Of a DNA stretch of 64,000 nt, positions 9,983 through 21,639 are shown in pieces; the first letter of the stretch is position 1, and each line of letters starts with the position of its first letter. Below the pieces are notes generated by a model that was given only the letters and a program-made list of their open reading frames with translations, did not search any database and was not told the origin of the DNA. The stretch is from the NCBI GenBank assembly GCA_030068145.1, contig JAPJBO010000209.1, forward strand, positions 186,001-250,000, written 5' to 3'. The stretch comes from Diplonema papillatum. Its lineage: Eukaryota; Euglenozoa; Diplonemea; Diplonemida; Diplonemidae. The position numbers and the translations under genes were made by a program.

Positions 9983-11135
9983 GAAATGCTCAAATTGTCC
10001 AATTCCCCCTTTCGTTCCGCATTGCTGATTGTTCCTTTTTTTTTCTAAACACGCTGTTGCACAACTCTTCTGCTAATAATGTCAGTGAACATCGTGGCCA
10101 TTTGCCCCTTACTTACCTCTGGCCTATCTTTGGCTGACAATCTTTCTGAGGGGGGGGTGGTAAATGGAACTATCTTGACTACCTTTCGGGAAGAGGTGAT
10201 ACGTATTCAATGGCTTCACGAGTTCATGCCTGCTTCTTGCGTATAAGTCGATCTTTGAGTGCGTGAGCCCCTCCGAAGAAAGGTCCATCACACTAGTTCC
10301 AAGCTACTTAGCCCGGGTCTCTGGGTCGCGTCCCCGTCCTTCTCTTGGTCGCCTGGTCTTGCGTCTTGTTGATCCGTCCGGGCTGGGGGCTTCGCGCTTC
10401 CCCTCCGTCTTGCATCACCTCGTCTCCACTCCCTGCCGCACGGGCTTCTACGTTTTGTGCCACCTGCGACGCGGGTCGCTTTACTGCTTTTTTACGGCTG
10501 CTCTGTTTCTTGCGGTTGTGACAAGGTGATGGCGAAACCCCCCCCGGTATAACAGGTCCACTTGAGCCACACCGCGACATGGGGCTCTCCTTCACCAAAT
10601 ACTTCAGTTTCATCTATGGGTACTCCCCGATGCGAGCTTATTGCCGGATGGATGCGGGCAACAGAACCTTTGTACCACCGGCACCCTCTGGGTGCTTCCA
10701 GGTTACGCGCAATCGGGGGTTTGCAGCATGATGATTAATATCAAACGCGGCGTTGACTGTGGCTGGTCTTTGTAAGGGCTGCCTTGATGTTACGTTGATC
10801 AAACCCACGTTAAGCTGAAACCATGGGCATACCTCTCGTGGGTTACCTCGTTTCCGCCGCAAGGTGAGCGACTTCAGGGCAAGCACAGATTGCTGCAAGT
10901 ACGCATGATAGTCAGACAGACGTTTGTTCGACCCTTCCGGTGGGTTCAACTCACGAATGGTCTGAGCCGGTCCATCCCTCATCATCGAATTGCCTGCCGC
11001 TGTTTATCGCAGGGAATCACGGTCCACCACCGGTCTATCAGGTCCATCCTAGAGCGGCATAGAATTGCCTGGAGCTGTGTTCTTCGGTCTATCAGGAGGG
11101 TCTGTCTTACAACGTCTCATGTGACGGGCAAACGA
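9983..11135. other. Stretch with no recognised gene
   Basis: Follows the stop of P5C dehydrogenase copy 1. A T-run lies at about 10036. Frames at 10263-10613 are open on both strands and look like compositional shadows. No domain, RNA gene or repeat array was recognised. Confidence 0.5.
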
Positions 11136-11490
11136 ACACCTACGAATTGGTCTTTTTTGTTACAGCAGCACGTTTCCTCCTTTCGTGACTTTGCAACTGG
11201 CGGCCTCCTCGAGCATTTCCCAAAGCAGGCGCCGATTTATTCGAAAGAAAAAAAACTCAGCAACAAAACGTACACTGCTTCAAAGCCGTGTCGCTTCACC
11301 GGCTAGATCAGTGCTGATGTTGTCCGCCGGGTAGAAATACCAACTACAAACGAGGGGTCTTGCCTCTTCACAACAAAACCACGCACTTCTTTGCTGAACG
11401 CTTTGCACCCGACACAGTACTCAGGTTTACCTGCGTTCCGTGTGGAGTACAGCACATTTTGCACGTTTGCGTCATTCAAGAATGAGTGTT
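11136..11490 (-). repeat. Degenerate 211-bp family repeats, minus strand
   Basis: 11140-11240 (CTCCTCGAGCATTTCCCAAAGCAGG) and 11340-11480 (GTTTACCTGCGTTCCGTGTGG, then TACAGCACATTTTGC) match parts of the minus-strand repeat at 6411-6665 with many substitutions. Confidence 0.55.
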
Positions 11491-12794
11491 GCACTCATTG
11501 CTGGTAGTTGCGAATTTTTTGCATTAGTGTGTGGGCCTTTGAAGCGTGGATGATGCCTCTCGCGCTGCTCCCCTTGAGGTTCCTGGCTCATGCCAAAGCG
11601 CCGCCGCCCGGGTTAAGGGGTTGCGGCATCAGGCGTGGGCCAGGGCCAGGGAGGCTGTTCGGAGGGGTCACCACCGAATTTGTTGCATTAGTGTGATTGT
11701 CAGGCCTTCGACTACCCTGAGCAACGTACTATTGCTGGTAGTTAGTGACAAGGTTCGTAGTCAGGATCGGGATCAGAATCAAGACAATCCCGGATTCTCA
11801 AACGAACTTCTTCGTCACTCTTGAAAGCAAGCACTCCTCGTTCTGTGGTTAGCAACTGGCGGCCTCCTCGAGTCCCTTTCACTCTAAAAAAAGACACGTG
11901 CTTATTCAAGAACGATTCCGGTCCAATACCCCGAGAACAAAAAAAAAAAAAAAAAAACAAAACGTTGCTTGGTCCCAAACCGAGCGTTGCGAATTAGTTG
12001 CCGGGAAACCACTACAAATTAACAGTTAGCGCGAGAACGAACAGGAGTTGCTCAACGCTTTTACACAGCGTCGGGAGACATACGATTCCAAGACAGACCG
12101 TCGACATGCTGAACAACAAAAAAAAAAAAACGTCGGAAACACAAAACGGCGGACCGTGTGTAGAACACGCGGATATTGGCCGAAACCACAAAGGCACGAC
12201 CAATACCCGCAATCTCTGCTCGGGACTTCTCCTTCGCCTTCGCTTGCCGAGGCACACCAGCACGCCCACGTAGCCTGTGCAGCTGTTTTATTGAAGGCTC
12301 TGGAGCTGGTGCACTGGCAGACAAACACTGAGGAGGCGCCGCCCGGGTATACTTCGACTGAGGCTGGAGGCCAGGCTTCCCGCCGCTCACCTGGCGGCCT
12401 CCTCTCGAGTGTTGTGTACACAAAAGAGATGCTTATTTCAAATAAAGAAAAGAAAACAACGACTTAACGGTCTACGAAAGCTGGAGCTGCTAATTCAGCA
12501 ACAAAGGCAGGCTATCTGATCCCTTCTTCCTCTTCTTGTTCGACACAAGTTCTCGAGGAGAAGGAGGAGTATCTTCTCGAGCGTTCTTCCGTTTTTCTTC
12601 TGAGTCTCTCTCTTAACATAACTACTGTGTTCGATGGACTGCGCTTTTGGTGGCACTGCACCGGATTGCAAAATTGTCTATTGCCGTTTTCCTGCGGATG
12701 AAATGTTCTCTCAACCTTCTGTCTCAATGCGCCATTCACAGTGGTAAAAGACGTGCCTGGCACCAATAGATATGGCACGTACGTGCGTGTGCAT
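11491..12794. other. Repeat fragments, no recognised gene
   Basis: 11540-11690 is the reverse complement of a segment found at about 29520-29645 and 29950-30065 (both contain GCCAGGAACCTCAAGGGGAG in the other orientation). Poly-A runs lie at 11940-11958 and 12118-12130. 11790-11890 holds a variant of the CTCAAGCGAACTT motif. Open frames at 12026-12467 occur on both strands and resemble nothing I know. Confidence 0.5.
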
Positions 12795-13140
12795 CAACTG
12801 GTCGTCCACCTGGCGTAGCCGATCGTCAACCTGCAACTGACCGTCCACCTGCAGGGCATCAGTACAGGTAGAACATCAGCTTGGCGTAACAGGTCGTCCA
12901 CCTGCAGGGCATCAGTCGATCGTAACCTATAGACATCAGCTTGCACCTGCAGGGCATGACCGACCGTCCACCTGCAGGGCATCAGTCGATCCGATAGACA
13001 TCATCTTGCACCTGCAGGGCATGACTGACCGTCCACCTGCAGGGCATCAGTCGATCGTAATCTATAGACATCAGCTTGCACCTGCAGGGCATGACCGACC
13101 GTCCACCTGTAGGGCGTAACTGGCCGTTCACCTGCTGCTG
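12795..13140. repeat. Minisatellite with CCACCTGCAGGGCATCAGTC core
   Basis: Units of variable length contain CACCTGCAGGGCATCAGTCG and GACATCAGCTTGCACCTGCA in alternation, about six times. A related fragment occurs at 15355-15415 (CACCTGTAGGGCATTAGCTG). Confidence 0.85.
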
Positions 13141-13349
13141 CAGATGCACGACCGACGATGCCCTGTAAAATCTGAAGCGCATGGGAAGAGATTAGACTTT
13201 TGCAACATCCTCTCAGATGGGCAAAAAGCACCTCAACTCTGCACGTGTGTGGGGAATAACCCGCATTTTCTCCGACTATAGCTCTCGGAGACCGGATTTC
13301 CGAAGACATTATAGATGTCTACGGCTTTGATGAACGTTCTGTTTCGTAC

Positions 13350-14480
13350 GTGACCACTTTTTGGGGTCTTGTCAGCCCCCATCCACCTGGTTCAGACGAA
13401 ATATCGGGGAGTTTCGGGTGGATTCGGGGAGTTTCCTTTGTGGCGACCACTTTCCCTGCTGCCGGCCCTGGCGAACAAGAACGTGTTTGGAATGGATGTG
13501 TGCTCAACACGCACTGGTCCCGTCTGCGCCGTGTTTCGGTACTTTAAGCCACGACGAAGGCGGCGGGGGGCCGCGGCTACACTATTATGGCCCCACCTTG
13601 CGCAGAGCGGCCCTGTGTTTGGCTATGCCCTGAAGAGGACGGTATAGGATGAGAAGGAAGGACAGACTGGGAGTTAGGTAGTGACAGGATCAGCTACGGC
13701 AAGGAGAGCAGGAACCGTTCCACCAGAGGCGGTTGCGGTCGAAGACGGCAACCCGAGCGAGGAGTAGCCAAAATGAGAGTCAAGATGGCCATGCTGAAAG
13801 CAGGGTTGCAGGAGGGGGAACTGATGCTTGGCAGATTCTTGGCCGAGGATAAGATGGCTGTGGCGGCTGGGACAGAACAGAGACATAGTGCTAGACAGAG
13901 AGTCCTCCTTGTGGGGTAGTCACACCTTCGCAGTCCCAGGGCCTCCACCCATCTGCATACGGTTGTCGACTGACGTTTCCCGAGAGGACGCACGAGTTGG
14001 AATGTGGGTGCCATCTCCCCGGAGATTTCCAGTTCCAGATTCTCCAGTACTCAGAAGTGGGAGGATGATCGGGAGATGGCGGGCGGATGCAGTAATCGAT
14101 CAATGCGACCCGAGTTCGAACATCGGGTACCGATGTAAAGGAGTTGCTGGAGCAAACACCGCCTGGGCCCCTGAAGGTGATCGTGGAACATCTTCTTGCC
14201 GAACCAAAACCCAGGAGGGGATTGGAGAGTTTGACATAATATTGACAAACTCGTGGTACCGAAGGTTGCAACCGCAAACCAGAAGAGCCAGATGATGTTG
14301 AGCTCGCGCACATGCACACGACGCGTCCTGTTCTCTGAATTGGACAGACTCCTCCCTGTGCCGAAGGACTCGAGGCAGATTCTGCAGGTTTCCCAGCAAC
14401 TGCTGGTTCGCCTTGAGGCCCTCCGAAACCGCAGGCTGCAAGGCCGGGAGTCCAAGCTACAGATAGTAGATGCATCGGAG
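13350..14480 (-). repeat. Duplicated block, reverse-complement relative of 48440-50165
   Basis: Several segments match the 48.4-50.2 kb region in the opposite orientation: 13430-13690 with 49965-50165, 13720-13800 with 49140-49212, and 13880-14220 with about 48830-49060. One minus-strand reading frame is partly conserved between copies (ITFRGPGGVC here, ITFRSPGGVC there; WDCEGVTTPQ in both), so an old coding or structured-RNA sequence may underlie it. I recognise no family. This copy lacks the roughly 750 bases found at 49213-49964. Confidence 0.65.
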
Positions 14481-15654
14481 ATCTCTCGCACGGAGAAACG
14501 GCCTGCGAGCTGTAGAGGTGGCCAACGGAGAGGCTCGGAGGAGGAGGAACACGGACGGGCAAGAGAGCCGCGTCCGAAGCACATACCTGCACACCTGTAC
14601 ATAGCTCACCACTTGCCAGCCATCCACCCACCCGTACCCAACTACCAACCTGTACACCTGCCCACCGGCAACCCCATTTTTCCCATCAACGTCGGGCTGA
14701 CTTTCGGGGAAGTGTCGGGGAGTTTTGGGGAACTTACCAGGAGCCCGGACCAGATGGGCCCTCATGCATGAAATCGCCTCACAAATTGTTTGGACGCATG
14801 TGGACCCAAAATACCCGCGCTCGGTCTGGGGACTTCTGCAGCTGAAGAAGTGCGCGGGGAGATATTTTTCTGATTTCTTAGCACCTCAGTAGCCCCAGAG
14901 CAACGATGCAGGAGGAGGCGTAGTGGTAGGGGTGGATCTACTGATTTTATGCTCGCTAAAGCATACCATGGTTCAACAGGACGAAGCAGTTGAGGCCTAC
15001 CACAACTGCGATAGCGATTCGCCGCTTACTCGGTTGTCGATATGACCGCTGTGACCGTTAGGAGTTTCACCACGCACGGTGGAAACGGGAACCGACGGGT
15101 TGCACGACGCGGTAGCCCCCCCATAGCCATGTATGATAGAACAGACAAATTCCGGATGACAAAAGGGAGGCGGGTAAGACCCAAATCCCCCGGGCCTCAC
15201 CACTGAAGCTGCGGAACGAAAGCTAGTGGCTGTAGCCCTCGTGCGAAGGCATCATGGGGGATCCTGAATGGCTGTTCTCTCGACGAATCGCTACAATTAG
15301 GCCCAGGGTCAAGAACTCCGGCGACGATTTCCCCCCGCCTGCACTGCCACAGGCACTGCACCTGTAGGGCATTAGCTGGTCGTGTAGTGCTAGGACATCA
15401 GCTTGACGACTCCGTATCGAAACCGGGAGAAGAGGGTATCGCGGCTGTGGCAAGGAAGGTTAGAACGGCCGGGTTGGGAAACTCATGCTGTCCTCGTGGT
15501 CGTACTACTGTTACTTAGAGTACTCGTGGTGGACGTAGCATGGCAGGAGCCAGCTGGGTATTGGTACGTAGAGGTCTACGGCCCCGAATACCACATCCAC
15601 TGTGCCTATCAACATGACTGCATCTGCTAAGGACGTCCCCAGCATTAGCAAGCC
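14481..15654. other. Stretch with no recognised gene
   Basis: Contains short open frames without family resemblance and a fragment of the CACCTGCAGGGCAT minisatellite at 15355-15415. Confidence 0.45.
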
Positions 15655-16370
15655 ATTGCACCCTGGACCTGGTGGGTGGTGACGAAGGAGAGCGGGCACG
15701 CTAGTTGGAGAGCAAGGAAGTGGGGGAGGGAGTGGCAGAGTAGAGCGGGGGAATTGGTGGGCGAGGGGGAGGAATCGGACAGCGAGGAAGTGGAGGGGGA
15801 ATGACCGACAGCGAGGGGACAAGATAGAGAGAAATCGGGGAGCGAGGAATTGGAAGGAAGAATGGCAGAGTAGGGCGGGGGAACAGCGGAGGCGAACGAA
15901 GGAAAGCGGGACACGCCAAGTACAGCGGGGAGGCAGAGGGAGGAATCCAGAAGCGAGGAATTGGAGCGGGAAAGGCAGACGGAGACGGGGGAACCTGGTG
16001 GGCGGCGGAGGCGAACGAAGGAAAAGCGGGACACAGGAATCGGCGAGCGAGGAAGTGGATGGGGGAATAGCTGACAGCGATGAGATTGGGGAGCTAGAAA
16101 CTGGAGGACGGTATGACAGAGTTAGGCAGGGGAATATGATGGGTGACGGAGGGAGGAATTCAGGAGCGAGGAATTGGAGGGAGGAATGGCAGAGGAGGAC
16201 GGGGGAACATGATAGAGGGAGGAATCCAGGAGCGAGGAATTGGAGAGGGGAATTTCAGAGTAGGCGGGGATTTGGTGGGCGGCGGAGCAGGCGAACAAAG
16301 GAAAGCGGGCACGATGTACGGAGAAATTGGGGAGCGAGACGGCGGCGAAGGGAATGGCGTATTAGATCCT
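15655..16370. repeat. Purine-rich degenerate tandem repeat
   Basis: The plus strand is almost all A and G, with recurrent GAGCGAGGAATTGGAGGGAGG and GGCAGAGTAGAGCGGGGGAA phrases spaced irregularly. Long open frames on both strands follow from this composition. Such polypurine tracts can form triplex or quadruplex structures; that is inference. Confidence 0.75.
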
Positions 16371-16695
16371 GAGGTAGACGAGTGCCAGGCGGAGTGTTGG
16401 TGATCACTTGTTGATTTCGTGCCGCTTCTTTGAGTGTTACCACGTGAGCGTCTGGGTCTTATATGCCACTTTCTCCTGCGGTTCCGCAAAGGCCACGTCC
16501 CCTTGCCTATTCTGAAAGGGGCACTTTGTCCTGCGTACCCCAGGTTCCTGCATCTGACTCGCTTTTGCTTTTATTTGTCGGGCGTCACGTAGGTCGGGTC
16601 CAGTATAGGCTTGCGGCAATCGTCTGTGATCGCTTTTGCACACAGGCCCTGCACTCAATTGCAACTGGTGAGACCGTGGTTCTGGTGTCTACCCC
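16371..16695. other. Stretch with no recognised gene, before P5C dehydrogenase copy 2
   Basis: No feature recognised. Identity with copy 1's 5' flank begins at 16696 (GCGCTGTCCGC), 161 bases before the ATG. Confidence 0.5.
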
Positions 16696-16856
16696 GCGCT
16701 GTCCGCTATTCGCCGTCTTTTGGTGAAATTGTCGCTGCAGCTCCCGCCAAACCGTTTCTCTTCTGTATAAGTGTTCCGTAGTGCGTCCTGACAGTTTCCC
16801 CCACAACCACAGGTTTTGTGTCTTCGTGGTAGAATACAAATTTGGGTGCCGTAAAC

Positions 16857-18708
16857 ATGAAGACGTCGGCAACGCGAGTGGCTTTGAGAAGCTTCCACGG
16901 TGGAAGGTGCAGTAACTACCGGATTCCGGAGATCGTGAATGAAGACTTCCTTCACTACGCTCCCGGCTCGAAGGAGAGGGCGGATGTCCAAGCGAGCATC
17001 AAGAAGATGACGAGCGAGGAGTGGAACATCCCGTGCGTGGTGAACGGAGAAGAGATTCGGGACATCGAAATGGAGCGGGAGATCCCCCACGACAACCAGA
17101 AGACGTTCTGCAAGTACCACTACGCGTCGAAGGACACACTGCAGAAGGCGGTGAACACCTCGCTTGCGGCGCAGAAAGACTGGGCACGCATGCCGTTCCA
17201 GCACCGTGCAGCCATCTGGCTGAAAGCTGCAGACTTGATGGCGACGAAGTACCGTGCAGACATTCTTGCATCGTGCATGATCGGGCAGAGCAAGACCGTG
17301 TGGCAAGCTGAGATCGACGCCGCTGTGGAGTCGATCGACTTCTTGCGATTCGATGTGAAGTTCGCGCAGGAGATCTACGACATCCAGCCGATCAGTGTGG
17401 AAGGAACGTGGAACTTCATGGACCACCGTCCACTGGAAGGATTCTGTCTGTCGATCACTCCGTTCAACTTCACAGCGATCGGGATCCACTTGCCGACAGC
17501 AGCGGCGTTGATGGGAAACACGGTGGTGTGGAAATGCAGTGATGCGGCAGTGCACAGCAACTACTTGTGCCTGAAGATCATGGAGGAAGCTGGACTGCCA
17601 CCCGGTGTTATCAACTTCTGCCCTGCTGACCCGTCGTTGTACAACGACTGGGTGATCCCGCGGAAGGAACTGGCTGGTGTTGGCTTCACAGGGTCGACGG
17701 CGACGTTTGGTCACATCTGGCAGGAAGTGGGGAAGCACATCCACTCGTACAACGGCTGGCCTCGTCTTGTGGGAGAGTGCGGAGGCAAGAACTTCCATCT
17801 GGTGCACGAGAGTGCGGACATGGAGACGGTCATGGCGGGGACTGTGCGCGGTACGTTTGAGTACCAGGGGCAGAAGTGCTCAGCGACGTCGCGAATGTAC
17901 GTGCCCGAGAGCATGTGGCCGGAGCTGAAGGACAGGCTGGTGGAGGAAACGTCGAAGTTGAAGATGGGCAACGTTCACGAGGACCTGTCGACGTTCATGG
18001 GTGCCGTCATCGACGAGAAGGCGTTCCGCAAGATCAAGTCGTACATCGACTGGGCGAAGAACGATAGCGAGTCTGAGATCATCGTCGGCGGCAAGTGCGA
18101 CGATTCGCAGGGTTGGTTTGTGGAGCCCACGATCATCCAGACGAGCAACCCGCACTCGAAGACGATCACGGAGGAGATCTTCGGGCCGGTGTTGACGGTG
18201 TTCGTGTACCCGAACAAGGACTTCAAGTCGATGCCCGCCCTTGTGGACTCATCACCGTACGCGCTGACGGGATCCATCTTCGCGAAGGACCGTGCCGTCA
18301 TCGACTGGGTTTCCGAAGAGTTGATCCACAGCGCGGGCAACTTCTACGTCAACGACAAATCTACGGGCTCTATCGTCGGCCAACAGCCCTTCGGCGGCTC
18401 CAGGAGCAGTGGAACCAACGACAAAGCAGGCTCTGCCGCGTTCATGCAAAGGTGTGTCGTCTGTTATTTGTTCGCGCAGAAGGGGCCCGTGACAAGCCCG
18501 TGTGACAGAGAATGCTCAGTTGAACGGTCGATGGAAGGCAATAGCCAACGCGTGGAAGAAATCGAACCGATTTTTGTTTGCGCGTGTGCGTCTCGTGGGT
18601 GGGTAATTCTTTGCACCTTGCACCCATTCACACAGGTGGTGCTCTCCGCGATCCACGAAAGAAAACTTCTACCCCCTCCGCGACATTTCGTACCCGTCGA
18701 TGGCCTAA
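16857..18708 (+). CDS. ALDH4A1: Mitochondrial delta-1-pyrroline-5-carboxylate dehydrogenase, copy 2 (exons 16857-18451, 18636-18708)
   Basis: Same enzyme, length (555 residues) and catalytic motifs as the gene at 6985. Exon 1 has no length difference from copy 1 and the proteins differ only at residue 22 (Arg here, Gln there). The donor AAAG|GTGTGT joins to CACACAG|GTGGTGC at 18636; the short intron is 184 bases. Exon 2 encodes the identical 23-residue C-terminus but with different codons and a TAA stop. If the intron were retained, the frame would stay open to 18746 and give a foreign C-terminus; the spliced form is the one matching the family. The copies share 161 bases of 5' flank, so they probably share promoter elements. 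Confidence 0.93.
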
Positions 18709-19430
18709 GATGGGAAGGATTGCGCACATTTTGCCCGGAAGGCTGACCCACGACACAATCCTTTTCACTGATTGTTCCGTCAGGTCGGACGGCGGCGATT
18801 GCTGTGTGAAGCCGGTGTTGCCGGTGCAGCGATGATGTCCCGCCTTGAGGCTGGGTTTCGCTTGGCTCATTTCTTGTTTGTTGTTAGGGGCCCGAGGCCT
18901 GTGCTCTCGTAGCATAGGTGGACCTGGCTGCGACGAGCTACGAGCAGCCGCCTGTCAAACCAGACTCACACTGCTGACCTCCCGAGCTAAGCCGCTGGGC
19001 GCCAGGCGCGTGAAACGAAAGGAAGACGACCGTGCCAAAGGGGTTTCTATTCCTGTTGCTTTCGTTGAACAGTTGAGCCAATCCACCCCCTGCCCGATCG
19101 AACGTTATCGAGCCTTGTAGTCTTTGGGTTAAAACGCTAGTAATCTGCATCGCTGGCGTCGCGGTTTTCTGAGATTACCCCCTCAGGTACCACTTTATCT
19201 TTCGCCATACTTCAACTCTCTTCGCACGTGATGGGTCATGATTTCGCCTCTTCAGCTTGTCTTGATCGTGCGCCTTCAGGCGCGCGCTTGATGCTTCGCT
19301 TCTCCTTCGACTGCTCGTCCAGGTTCATCGGTTGCCCGTCGATAGTTTCGTAGAGTGTAATCGCCGCGCAATCGAGTATACTCGTCGAGGTCGCTTTCAG
19401 GCCCCCGGGGATAGGTGAATTGGCTCAATA
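18709..19430. other. Repeat fragments, no recognised gene
   Basis: 18895-18985 is a relative of the intronic repeat at 8689 (TGTGCTCTCGTAGCAT ... AAACCAGACTCACA). 19118-19345 is a diverged copy of 49218-49372 (shared CGTCCAGGTTCATCGGTTGC). Confidence 0.55.
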
Positions 19431-19525
19431 GTACATTTGTAATTGACGGTAAATTTTTTGGAACAACGGCAGCACACGAAAACAGAAAACGAAGCCACCG
19501 AGAAAGAGCTTTTACAGGAATTGCA
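19431..19525 (-). repeat. Truncated copy of the MITE at 32174
   Basis: GTACATTTGTAATTGACGG and AGAAAACGAAGCCACCGAGAA match the left part of the element at 32155-32370. The right part is missing. Downstream (19590-19615) is a short CT microsatellite; nothing else is seen to 19925. Confidence 0.6.
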
Positions 19526-19929
19526 GGGAAACCCCCAGGAATAAAAGTTGGCCTATTGTGGTTTCTCATTCTTTGCACGGAGAGTTCCTTCTTTTTTCTC
19601 TCTCTCTCTCTCTCGTCTTTTCCCCCTCCCCCCGATGAAGACTTGATGCATCAAAACACGCGGCGCAGCAAAGTTCTGCCTCAGCATTAAACTAACATCC
19701 CCCTTTTTCTCCCTTGTTTAAAAAAGCCTAAAAAAAGGGCCCAATTAGGGCCCCGGACACCTGTCGAGTTTCGGCTCACCTGCGTCCCCCAATGGACGCG
19801 TAGAACACACGATAGCCGAATCGCTCTCCCTCAGCCCTCCCCTCTGGATTCCAGCGACTCGAGAGCACGGCGGAGAGGAAACCCACGCACCCGTGCGCGT
19901 TTGGATCGATCGCACCGAGGCCCAAAAAA

Positions 19930-20935
19930 ATGGGCGGCCTGTAGGGGCCTTATACTGCAATGTTGGCCTGCAGGGGCCTTATACTGCAATGTTGGCCTGT
20001 AGGGGCCTTATACTGCAATGTTGGCCTGTAGGGGCCTTATACTGAAATGTTGGCCTGTAGGGGCCTTATACTGCAATGTTGGCTTGCAGGGGCCTTATAC
20101 TGCATTGTTGGCCTGTAGGGGCCTTATACTGCAATGTTGGCCTGTAGGGGCCTTATACTGCATTGTTGGCCTGTAGGGGCCTTATACTGCAATGTTGGCC
20201 TGTAGGGGCCTTATACTGCAATGTTGGCTTGCAGGGGCCTTATACTGCAATGTTGGCCTGCAGGGGCCTTATACTGCAATGTTGGCCTGTAGGGGCCTTA
20301 TACTGCAATGTTGGCCTGTAGGGGCCTTATACTGCAATGTTGGCCTGTAGGGGCCTTATACTGAAATGTTGGCCTGTAGGGGCCTTATACTGCAATGTTG
20401 GCTTGCAGGGGCCTTATACTGCATTGTTGGCCTGTAGGGGCCTTATACTGCAATGTTGGCCTGTAGGGGCCTTATACTGCAATGTTGGCCTGTAGGAGCT
20501 TGCTCTGCAGTGTCTGGCCTTACACTACGATGTCTGGCCCGTTGGGACCCTGCATTACAGTGTCTGGGGCCTTGCACTATATTATCTGGCCTGTTGGGCC
20601 ATACATTACCTTGCACTACAATTGCTGGCCTGTACGGGCCTTGAGCTGCAATGTCTGGCCTGTAGGGGCCGTGCAATGCGACGTCCGACCTGTTGGGGTC
20701 TTGCACTATGATGCTGGCCTGTACGGGCCCGTGATGTTTGCCCTGTTGGGGCCTTGCACTACAATTGCTGGCCTGTACGGGCCTTGAGCTGCAATGTCTG
20801 GCCTGTAGGGGCCGTGCAATGCGACGTCCGACCTGTTGGGGTCTTGCACTAAGATGCTGGCCTGTACGGGCCCTTGATGTTTGCCCTGTTGGGGCCTTGC
20901 ACCACGGTGCTGGCCTGTACGGGCCTTGAGCTGCG
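19930..20935. repeat. 29-bp minisatellite, degenerating into longer variants
   Basis: From about 19935 to 20495 the unit TTGGCCTGTAGGGGCCTTATACTGCAATG (29 bases) is repeated about 19 times with few changes. From 20500 to 20935 it passes into variants with GGCCTTGCACTACAATTGC and GTGCAATGCGACGTCCG, including a roughly 120-base higher-order duplication. No coding role is evident. Confidence 0.93.
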
Positions 20936-21406
20936 CCCCCTCCCCCATTGATACCCCTGACCCGTGGCGGATTCGCCTGTGCTCTAGTAGCACGGGTATT
21001 CCTGGCTGTGACGAGCTACGAACAGCCGCCTGACAAACCAGGCTCACCTCGCTGGCCTGTCTGCAGACACTCAGGTTCCGCGCTGATGATGGTCCGCCTT
21101 ATGTGTCCGTGGCTTAAAGGACCGAAACACGGCGCAAACGGAACCAGTGCCGGTGTTGAGCACATATCCATTCCAAGCACGTTCTCACAACCCCTCCATT
21201 GATACCCCTTTTGCCTCCTTTTCCTAGCACCCTGACCGCCGCTGCGAGCTCTCTTGTGACGCTTCTGCGAGCCGTCGGATCTTCTTAATTGTCTCTTTAA
21301 ACCCCCCTGTATTTCTGCGTTCGGAAGGACAAAACACACTTCCCGCCTGGTCCACGGCGGGTCGTGCGAGAAGCGTTTTTCCCCGGGAACCCGAAAGTAA
21401 GAAGAA
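20936..21406. other. Repeat fragment, no recognised gene
   Basis: 20970-21090 is another relative of the TGTGCTCTCGTAGCAT repeat. The rest shows short frames only. Confidence 0.5.
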
Positions 21407-21566
21407 TAAAGGGGGGGGTCGAATAATAACACTGTGTTATTATTCGATTTGTCGAATAATAAAAAAGTTCCAGGTAGCCGAACAGTAGCAGGATCAAATA
21501 GTGGTAGTGTTTTTAGACAACCAGACGTGTGTCAAATAACTGTTACTATTCGACCCCCCCCTTTAC
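21407..21566. mobile_element. Small MITE with TA target-site duplication
   Basis: The left end AAGGGGGGGGTCGAATA and the right end (reverse complement) match closely, and both are bounded by TA. The element is about 160 bases and AT-rich inside, with TGTTATTATTCGA repeated in both orientations. TA-flanked short inverted-repeat elements are typical of the Tc1/mariner group; the assignment is inference. A poly-A run follows at 21580-21599. Confidence 0.7.
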
Positions 21567-21639
21567 GAAGTTCTCTTGAAAAAAAAAAAAAAAAAAAAAG
21601 TACATTTGCGCCGGTAAAGACCGGCGCGCAGCGAGACTA

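Noticed and set aside
12795..13140. CRISPR-like alternation of repeats and short spacers
   Set aside because: The units are degenerate and the 'spacers' are themselves repeated. The context is eukaryotic; it is a minisatellite.
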